This document shows positions 51,258 through 57,542 of a stretch of DNA of 64,000 nucleotides, in pieces. This DNA comes from JADFOJ01 sp041580235 (lineage in GTDB: Bacteria; Planctomycetota; Phycisphaerae; Phycisphaerales; SM1A02). The notes under the pieces are model-generated. The model ran no database searches. It was not told the origin of the DNA and was given only the letters and a program-made list of their open reading frames with translations. The position numbers and the translations under genes are program-made. Location of the stretch: positions 1-64,000 of the forward strand of contig JBFGEG010000001.1 in the NCBI GenBank assembly GCA_041580235.1, given 5' to 3'. How positions within the stretch are numbered: position 1 is the stretch's first letter; every line of letters starts with the position of its first letter.

Positions 51258-52596
51258 CACATCCATGACGCGGCCGGTCGAGGTCGCGGCGGCGGCGGCA
51301 GGCGGCTCAGCCGCCGTCCTGCCGGCGGCGGCGCTGCGGACCGTCCGCATGATGCACCTCGTGGAGCGCATCGCCGAGCGGTTCAACCGTGACGACGTGC
51401 CGCTGATGGTGCTCAAGGGCGCGGCCCTCAACCTCGCACTGTACGAGCGGCCGGACGAGCGGCCGATGACCGACCTCGACTTCATGGTGCGAATCGAGGA
51501 TCTCGACACGGCCGCCGCCCTGCTGGAGGAGCTCGGGTGCCTGCGCAGCGAAGTCGTGTTCCGCGAGGACTACTTCCCCAAGTACTGCTATGAGATCGAG
51601 TACACCGCCGGGACCGTGGACCCGGTCCTCATGGACTGGCACGTGCGGCCGTTTAGGCTGCTCCGCTACGCCCGCCTCGTCCGCGAGGCCGAGCTGTGGC
51701 AACGGGCCCGGCCCCTCGCGATCGGCGCCGCCACCGTGCTCATGCCCGCTCCCGACGACATGCTGATTCACCTGGCGGCCCACAGCGCGATCCACGGCAA
51801 CTGCCGCGAGCTGTGGCTCGCCGATATCGCGCGGTGGACCCGTTCCCGCCGCGACCAGATCGATTGGGACCGGCTCCTGGACACGGTCGAGCGCTGGCGG
51901 CTCGGCCTGCCCGTCCTGTCGGCGGTTGAGGCGGCCCAGCGTCTGTTCGGTCCCGTCTGTCCGCCGCGGATTCACGCGGCCCTCGCGGCGATGCGGCCGG
52001 GCTGGCGGGACCGCCTCGTCCTGTGGCACGCCCCGCGTGACGGCAAGCGTCGGCTCGTCGCCTTCGCGATCAATCTCCTCACCACGCCGGGGCTGCGATT
52101 CAAGCTCGGCTATCTCCGCGACGTCCTGCTTCCAGACCGCGCGTACATGAACGAGTGGTGCGTCCGCCACGACTGCCGGGGTTTCACCGGGGCCCTGCTA
52201 CGGCGGTGTCTGGCGCCGCTCATGCGGCGCCTGCCCGCGCTCGGCGGGCACAACGCGAGGATCGAGGTCCGCCGCAGCGGCATCCACGGCCTGGGTGTCT
52301 TCGCGAGGCGACAGATCGAACGCGGTGAGATCATCGCCCGCTACCGCGGGCGGCCCATTGATCGCAGCGGCACCTACGTGGCGTGCCACGCCAGCCCGTC
52401 GGGGCGGCACGAGCATCACGAGATCACGGGGCCGCTGCGGTTTCTCAATCACTCGTGCCGGCCCAACGCCCGGCTGGTGGGCTTCCGGCTTATCGCGACA
52501 CGGCGCATCCGCGCCGGGTCCGAGCTCACGATCGACTACGGCCCCGGCGCCTGCGACTGCCCGCGGCCGGAGAGAGGAGCACCCGATGGACCATGA
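51244..52596 (+). CDS. Uncharacterised nucleotidyltransferase fused to a C-terminal SET methyltransferase domain
   Basis: A 450-residue fusion. Residues 30 to about 330 match the NTP_transf_5-type (PF14907-like) nucleotidyltransferases: LMVLKGAALNLALYERPDERP near 54-74 and the D-x-D pair TDLDFMV at 76-82, followed by a helical part. Residues 340-440 are a compact SET domain: RSGIHGLGVFARRQIERGE near 344, FLNHSCRPNARL at 400-411 (the N-H-x-C-x-P-N motif) and ELTIDYG with Tyr432, then CDC at 437-439. SET enzymes methylate lysines using SAM. PF14907-type proteins are seen next to HPr-kinase-like and PqqD-like genes, as here. I know of no other example of this fusion. The gene overlaps PssE by 14 bases and the peptide gene by 11. 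Confidence 0.8.
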   Translation: MPSTDTSMTRPVEVAAAAAGGSAAVLPAAALRTVRMMHLVERIAERFNRDDVPLMVLKGAALNLALYERPDERPMTDLDFMVRIEDLDTAAALLEELGCLRSEVVFREDYFPKYCYEIEYTAGTVDPVLMDWHVRPFRLLRYARLVREAELWQRARPLAIGAATVLMPAPDDMLIHLAAHSAIHGNCRELWLADIARWTRSRRDQIDWDRLLDTVERWRLGLPVLSAVEAAQRLFGPVCPPRIHAALAAMRPGWRDRLVLWHAPRDGKRRLVAFAINLLTTPGLRFKLGYLRDVLLPDRAYMNEWCVRHDCRGFTGALLRRCLAPLMRRLPALGGHNARIEVRRSGIHGLGVFARRQIERGEIIARYRGRPIDRSGTYVACHASPSGRHEHHEITGPLRFLNHSCRPNARLVGFRLIATRRIRAGSELTIDYGPGACDCPRPERGAPDGP

Positions 52597-52825
52597 GACC
52601 CGACCGTCACGGCGGGCCTTCGTGAGAAGCGTGGCGGCGAAGGCCGTCTACGTGGCCCCCGCCGTTCTCGCCCTGAAGGCGGCCCGCCGCGCCGGGGCGG
52701 ACTTCACGGGCTGTGTCGGCCCCGGATCGCCGTGCAACGTGGACGGCGACTGCTGCACCGGGTTGTTCTGCCGCAGGCCGAACATGATGGACTGCGCCGG
52801 CCAGATGGACTGCACCTGCCAATGA
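52586..52825 (+). CDS. Cysteine-rich secreted peptide, knottin-like, with a twin-arginine-like leader
   Basis: A 79-residue peptide. The leader has S8-R-R-A-F-V-R14, close to the Tat motif S-R-R-x-F-L-K, then a hydrophobic part (SVAAKAVYVAPAVLAL, about 15-30) and a basic-Ala segment with R34-R35. The core (39-79) has eight cysteines at 43, 50, 56, 57, 62, 70, 76 and 78, spacing C-x6-C-x5-CC-x4-C-x7-C-x5-C-x-C. The first six fit the inhibitor-cystine-knot pattern C-x(3-7)-C-x(4-6)-CC-x(1-4)-C-x(4-13)-C. GGAG before ATG 52586 supports the start. It overlaps both neighbours (11 and 4 bases), followed by VKOR-DsbA, PqqD-like and HPr-kinase-like genes. Function is unknown; it may be modified and exported. 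Confidence 0.75.
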   Translation: MDHETRPSRRAFVRSVAAKAVYVAPAVLALKAARRAGADFTGCVGPGSPCNVDGDCCTGLFCRRPNMMDCAGQMDCTCQ

Positions 52826-54090
52826 GCCTGATGCGCTCAGACAAGTCGCTGGTTACGGTGATCGTGCTGCTGTGCCTCGCCGGCTCGTGGCTCAGCGGCG
52901 AGCTGGTACGTCACCACATCGATCCCGGCAGCGCCGGCCTGCTGACGCATGTCTGCGAGGCGGTGAGCGACGGGTCGTGCGCCACGACGCTGGACAGCCG
53001 GTTCAGCGAGATCATGCTGCTGGGGCGGGTAGTCGTCCCCGTCGCCTTCCTGGGGCTGGCGTACTTCGTGTTCATCGGTGCCTGGTTCGGCCTGGTGGGG
53101 TCGGCCAGATCGACGGGCCGCCCGCCCTGGCACCGGCTGCCCCGCCACGTCGGCGGCTGCGGGCTGGCCATGTCGGCCGCTTACCTGGGGGTCATGGCGC
53201 TCGGCTTCGCCGACTGGTGTGTCGCGTGCACGGCCGTCCACGTCGTGAACGCGATCGTGGTCGTCCTGGTCTGGAGGCTCACGGGAGACTCTCGGCGCGG
53301 GACAGGGGGCATCGCGGCGCCGCTGAACACCCGGCAGGCGCTCAATGCCGTCGCCGTGGCGGCGATCCTGATCGGCGGGCTGTGGCTCTACCGGCATGAG
53401 ACGCTTCTCCACCGGGCCCAGCGCGACCGCCTGCTTCCCTACCGGGCCCTGGTCACCGCCCTCCGGCAGGACCCCGAGATCCTGCTGCGGGAGTTCTTCA
53501 GCCAGCCGATCCACGAGATCCCGCCCCGCGCCACCGAGAGCCCCGGCGAGTCGCGACTCGTGGTCTTCACGGACTACCAGTGCCCCGCCTGCGCCTGCCA
53601 CGCCGCCTCGTTCCAGGAGCCGGTCACGGCCCTCTTTGAGGGGAGGCTCAGCGTGCAGGTGCGGCACTTCCCCCTGTCCAGCGACTGCAACGACGCCGTT
53701 GACAGTGCGATTCACCCGGACGCCTGCCGCGCCGCCCGCGCCGCGGAGGCGGCCCGGCGACAGGGTGGCGAGGCCGCGTTTCGGCGCACGCACGAACTGC
53801 TCTTCGAGCACCGGCATCGCCTCGGCGACGACCTGTACCGCGAGCTCGCTGACGGCCTGGGACTCGATGTCGATCTGCTCCTGCTCGAGATGGAAAGCGA
53901 CGAGGTCCGACGCATCGTGGCCGCCGACATCGAGCTGGCGCAGACGCTGGGCGTGACGGGCACGCCGGCCGTCTTCCTGGACGGCCGCCGTGTCCCGGAG
54001 CTGTGCCGCGACAGCGCCGTCTTCTGGAAGGCCTATGCCGGCGTCACCACGGCGCCGGCGGCCCAAGAGCGACTCGCCCGCGACCCATGA
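52822..54090 (+). CDS. VKOR-DsbA fusion, disulfide-forming membrane oxidoreductase
   Basis: A 422-residue fusion. The N-terminal part has four membrane helices with the vitamin-K-epoxide-reductase loop cysteines C45 and C53 and the active C-x-x-C at 133-136 (DWCVAC). The C-terminal part (about 245-420) is a DsbA-like thioredoxin domain: VVFTDYQCPACACH with C254-P-A-C257, and the cis-Pro loop GVTGTPAVFLDG near P382. VKOR takes electrons from the Trx domain to quinone, so this one protein makes disulfides outside the cytoplasm. ATG 52822 overlaps the peptide stop (ATGA), which couples it to a substrate with eight cysteines. Confident family call. Confidence 0.9.
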   Translation: MSLMRSDKSLVTVIVLLCLAGSWLSGELVRHHIDPGSAGLLTHVCEAVSDGSCATTLDSRFSEIMLLGRVVVPVAFLGLAYFVFIGAWFGLVGSARSTGRPPWHRLPRHVGGCGLAMSAAYLGVMALGFADWCVACTAVHVVNAIVVVLVWRLTGDSRRGTGGIAAPLNTRQALNAVAVAAILIGGLWLYRHETLLHRAQRDRLLPYRALVTALRQDPEILLREFFSQPIHEIPPRATESPGESRLVVFTDYQCPACACHAASFQEPVTALFEGRLSVQVRHFPLSSDCNDAVDSAIHPDACRAARAAEAARRQGGEAAFRRTHELLFEHRHRLGDDLYRELADGLGLDVDLLLLEMESDEVRRIVAADIELAQTLGVTGTPAVFLDGRRVPELCRDSAVFWKAYAGVTTAPAAQERLARDP

Positions 54091-54395
54091 GCGCGCACCA
54101 CTGGACATCTCGGCAGGCGCGGATCATCGCTCCGGCCCGGCGAGGCGAGATCACGGTCGAAGAGATCGATGGCCAGGTCGTCTTCGCCGATCCGAGCACC
54201 GGCGCCGCTTATCACCTCAACGAGACCGCGTATGAGGTGTGGCGGCACTGCGACGGGTCAACCACGACGCGCGGGATCGCGGCAACCCTCACGAAGCGAT
54301 GGGACATTGACTTCGACACGGCGCTCGACGACGTCGAGCAGCTCGTGGTCTTCATGGCCCAGGCGGCGCTCATCGCCGGTGGCGACCAGGCATGA
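54087..54395 (+). CDS. PqqD-like small peptide-binding protein
   Basis: A 102-residue protein of the PqqD/RRE fold: a beta-rich N-terminal part (EITVEEIDGQVVFADPSTGAAYHLNETAYEVWRHCDGSTT) with the typical Y-x-L-N-x-T-A-x-x-x-W, then IAATLTKRWDIDFDTALDDVEQLVVFMAQAALI. PqqD-like proteins bind the leader of ribosomally made peptides (RiPP recognition element) and present it to modifying enzymes. It overlaps both neighbours by four bases. The previous gene but one encodes a short peptide with a conserved-looking leader, the natural substrate candidate. Confidence 0.82.
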   Translation: MSAHHWTSRQARIIAPARRGEITVEEIDGQVVFADPSTGAAYHLNETAYEVWRHCDGSTTTRGIAATLTKRWDIDFDTALDDVEQLVVFMAQAALIAGGDQA

Positions 54396-55264
54396 CCGTA
54401 ACGCGACAAGGTGGCACGTCCGGCCGGTTCCGGATCGGGCACGTCGAGGTGATCGTGCGAAGTGATCTGCCGGAACTGCTGGACGACTTCGCCTCGCTGC
54501 ACGCGCCGAGGGCGGCGCCGGCGGGCCCCGGCCGCCGCACCGTGATCGAGATGGACGTGAGACGCATGCCCCGGTGGGGCCGGCGACGCTACGAGATCCT
54601 CGGCGACGGCGAGGCGATCCACCGGGACCTTCGCCGCGACGAGGTGCTGCCCCACCTGGAGTGGGGGATCAGCTGGCGGATCGTGGACCGGTGTGACGAG
54701 TTCCTCCAGGTGCACGCGGCGTCCCTGGCCCGCGCCGGGCAGGGCGTCGTGCTGGCCGGCCCCTCCGGCTGCGGCAAGTCGACGCTGGCCGCGGGTCTCC
54801 TGGCGCGGGGCTGGCGCTACCTCTCCGACGAGTTCGCCCTCATCGACCCCGACACGCTGCATCTGCACGCCTACCCCAAGGCCGTCTGCGTCAAGGCGGG
54901 CGCCTTCGACGTGATCAGGCGGCTCGACCTGCGTCTTTCCGGTGACCGTCACTACGTCAAGGCCCTCAAGGGCACCGTGGGCTACCTGAGCCCGGCCGAT
55001 TTCGGCCCTGACGCGGTGGCCGATCCGTGCCCGATCCGTCACGTCCTGTTCCCGACCTACCTCGAGAGTGCCCAGCCGCGTCACCGGCCGATGGCCCGGG
55101 GCCGGACCGTGTTCGCCCTCGCCGGCCAGACCCTCAACCGGCACGCCTTCGGGGCCCGCGCCGTGTCGATCCTGGGTCGGGCCGTCCGCGAGGCCCGGTG
55201 CCACGCCCTGGAGTCCGGCGCCATCGAGCCGACGTGCGACCTCATCGAGTCACTCGTCTCCTGA
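54392..55264 (+). CDS. HPr-kinase-like protein (HprK-related)
   Basis: A 290-residue protein with a C-terminal kinase domain like HPr kinase: P-loop GPSGCGKST at residues 123-131, LLARGWRYLSDEFALIDPDT with an acidic cluster near 146-152 and H108 just before the P-loop. It lacks the full-length HprK N-terminal domain. HprK-like proteins coupled to PqqD-like and PF14907-type proteins are a recurring set; in lasso peptide clusters a related kinase phosphorylates the precursor peptide. Here the peptide core has Ser/Thr at several positions (e.g. T41, S48, T58, T77). Substrate is inference. It starts at ATGA overlap with the previous stop. Confidence 0.82.
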   Translation: MTVTRQGGTSGRFRIGHVEVIVRSDLPELLDDFASLHAPRAAPAGPGRRTVIEMDVRRMPRWGRRRYEILGDGEAIHRDLRRDEVLPHLEWGISWRIVDRCDEFLQVHAASLARAGQGVVLAGPSGCGKSTLAAGLLARGWRYLSDEFALIDPDTLHLHAYPKAVCVKAGAFDVIRRLDLRLSGDRHYVKALKGTVGYLSPADFGPDAVADPCPIRHVLFPTYLESAQPRHRPMARGRTVFALAGQTLNRHAFGARAVSILGRAVREARCHALESGAIEPTCDLIESLVS

Positions 55265-55271
55265 CACTCCC

Positions 55272-57455
55272 GTGACCATCACAATCGAGAGCCTGCCCGT
55301 GCGCGACTTCGACGGCATCGTCTGCTTTGGCGGCGAGGACTGGTGGTACCACAACCGGGGCCACTATGACATGCAGATGATGCGTCATCTGAGCCGGTGG
55401 ATGCCGGTCCTGTACGTCAACTCGCTGGGCATGCGGATGCCCAATCCGGGCGAGGGCCGCATGTTCCTGACGAGGATCGGCCGCAAGCTCCGCAGCGTGC
55501 GTCGGGGCTTCGTGCGTGTCGGCGAGAATTTCAGCGTCTGCAGCCCCCTGCTTCTGCCCGGCCGCGCCGGCATCGCGCTGAGCCGTCCCGTGCTGGGCCG
55601 CGTCGTGCGGGCCGCGGCGAGCCGACAGGGGATCACGCGGCCGCTGGTGTGGGTCGCCTGCCCGACCGGGGCGGAGGTGGTGGATGTGCTCGATCCGGCG
55701 GCGGTCGTCTACCAGCGTACGGACCGCTACGAGTGTTACCAGGGCGTCAACCGTCAGCGGATCGCCAACTACGACGGCTGGCTCAAGGCCCGGGCCGACC
55801 TGACCGTGTTCTGCTCGACGATGCTGTCGGAGTCGGAAGCCGGCCAGTGCCGCCGGTCGTGCCTCGTGGATCACGGGGTGGACTTCGACCGGTTCGTCTC
55901 CGCCGGAAGCGGTGACGCCTGGGAGCCGGGGGACGTCGCTTCGTTGCCGCGACCGCGTGTCGGGTTCATCGGCGGCATCGATCCCCAGACGTTCGATCCC
56001 GACCTGTTCCTGCAGCTCGTACGGCGTGTGCCCGAGGCGCACTTCGTTCTCGTCGGCGCCTGCTCGCTGCCGCGTGGCTGGTGCCCCCACCCCAACGTGT
56101 CGCTGCTGGGGCAGCGCCCCTACGAATCGGTCCCGGACTACATGGCGGCGTGCGACGTGCTGATCATGCCGTGGAACCGGTCGCGGTGGATCGAGGCGTG
56201 CAACCCCGTGAAGCTGAAGGAGTACCTCGCCACGGGCCGGCCGGTGGTGAGCACGCCCTTCGCCGAGCTGCGCCGCTACGAGGACGTCGTGCGCGTCGCA
56301 CAGGGCGCCGATGAATTCGCTCGGGCGATTCGGGCGGCGCTCGGCGAGAGCGTGGATCCCGCCCGCGGACGCGAGCGCGTCCGCGACCAGGGCTGGTCCA
56401 TCAGGGCGGCGGAGGTGCTTGGTGAGCTGGAGACCGCGGGCATCCGCGCGACCCACCGTCCGGCCGAGACGCCGGGTGCGTTGGCACGCGGGCGACGGCC
56501 CGCCCCGCGGGCGCGGCCCGTGACGCCGGCAGCGCCGCGATCCGAAAACGCCGCGCCCGCCACCGCGGCCCCGCCGGTCGTCCGCGGCGAGCACCCGCGG
56601 GTCGAGCTGGCCGCGTGCATCCTGCTGGCCGGGGGCCTCCGCCCCTCGCCGCTGGTGGCCGCGGCGGGCCGGTCGATCCTCGACCTGTGGCTGACGCCGG
56701 CCGGCTCGCTGCTGGACGGCTGGGCAGAGCTGCTCGCGGACCTGGCGGCCCATCGGGGGCGACGGCTGCCCGTTCGCGTCGTCCACGATGCCATCGCCCC
56801 GCCGCCGTGGCCCGGCGCCAAGGCCGGCCGGCCGATCGTGATCGAGCAGGAGCCCAAGGCACTGCGCGGGCCGGCGGGGGTCACCCGAGACCTGTGCCGG
56901 GTCTACGCGGCCGATCAGCACGTGCTCGTGGCGGAGGCGGCTCGATGGGTGGGCGTTTCGCTGGCCCCCATGGTCGACGACCATCAAGCCACGGGCGCCG
57001 ACATCACGGTGGCGACCAACCCCGACGGCACGCCGGCCGGCGTCTACCTCGTCCGCTGCGGCACGCTGGATCTCGTCCCCGCCGTGGGCTTCATGGACCT
57101 CAAGGAGCAGTGGCTCCGACGCGCCGTCGACGCGGGTTTGAGCGTCCGCGTGCACCGGCTCCGGCCCCCCGGCAGCATCAGCCTCCGGACGCGTGGGCAG
57201 CTGCTCGACGCGGCTCGCATCGCCAACGGCGCCGGCGAGCGGGGTATACGCGTGGTATGCCCCGGCGCGCTTATTGGACCGGGCTCCACGATCGTCGATT
57301 CCGTGGTCATGCCCGGCGCGATTATCGAGCCCATGGCCATGGTGGTTCGAACGCTGGTGTGTCCCGACGCACGGGTTGATGCGGGGGCCGATATTGTCGA
57401 TTCAATCGTGAGCACAAGCGAATGTCTATCAGACGGCGTACGGAGCGCCGTGTGA
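55272..57455 (+). CDS. GT4-type glycosyltransferase fused to a degenerate nucleotidyltransferase/hexapeptide domain
   Basis: A 727-residue fusion starting at GTG 55272. Residues 1-385 form a GT4 domain with ADLTVFCSTMLSESEAGQC, PRPRVGFIGGIDPQTFDPDLFL and WIEACNPVKLKEYLATGRPVVSTPFAELRRY. A Pro/Ala/Arg-rich linker (about 385-440) follows. Residues 440-727 look like a mutated sugar-nucleotide pyrophosphorylase: LAACILLAGGLRPSPLV where the loop G-x-G-T-R is lost, then left-handed helix-type repeats near the C-terminus (CPGALIGPGSTIVDSVVMPGAIIEPMAMV). The latter half is probably not catalytic. The fusion links a sugar transferase with a nucleotide-sugar-type fold; its reason is unknown. Confidence 0.75.
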   Translation: MTITIESLPVRDFDGIVCFGGEDWWYHNRGHYDMQMMRHLSRWMPVLYVNSLGMRMPNPGEGRMFLTRIGRKLRSVRRGFVRVGENFSVCSPLLLPGRAGIALSRPVLGRVVRAAASRQGITRPLVWVACPTGAEVVDVLDPAAVVYQRTDRYECYQGVNRQRIANYDGWLKARADLTVFCSTMLSESEAGQCRRSCLVDHGVDFDRFVSAGSGDAWEPGDVASLPRPRVGFIGGIDPQTFDPDLFLQLVRRVPEAHFVLVGACSLPRGWCPHPNVSLLGQRPYESVPDYMAACDVLIMPWNRSRWIEACNPVKLKEYLATGRPVVSTPFAELRRYEDVVRVAQGADEFARAIRAALGESVDPARGRERVRDQGWSIRAAEVLGELETAGIRATHRPAETPGALARGRRPAPRARPVTPAAPRSENAAPATAAPPVVRGEHPRVELAACILLAGGLRPSPLVAAAGRSILDLWLTPAGSLLDGWAELLADLAAHRGRRLPVRVVHDAIAPPPWPGAKAGRPIVIEQEPKALRGPAGVTRDLCRVYAADQHVLVAEAARWVGVSLAPMVDDHQATGADITVATNPDGTPAGVYLVRCGTLDLVPAVGFMDLKEQWLRRAVDAGLSVRVHRLRPPGSISLRTRGQLLDAARIANGAGERGIRVVCPGALIGPGSTIVDSVVMPGAIIEPMAMVVRTLVCPDARVDAGADIVDSIVSTSECLSDGVRSAV

Positions 57456-57542
57456 TGATCGCGTGTTACCGGCGCGCGCCGGTTGCCGTCGGAAAGAGAA
57501 AGGAGCCCGCGTTCATCACGACCGTGATCCAGTGGAGGACCC

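Noticed and set aside
51244..55264. Reading the peptide module as a lasso peptide cluster
   Set aside because: PqqD-like and HprK-like parts fit, and an amidotransferase-like gene is 15 kb away, but there is no transglutaminase-type B2 protease and the peptide has eight cysteines without a typical lasso core.
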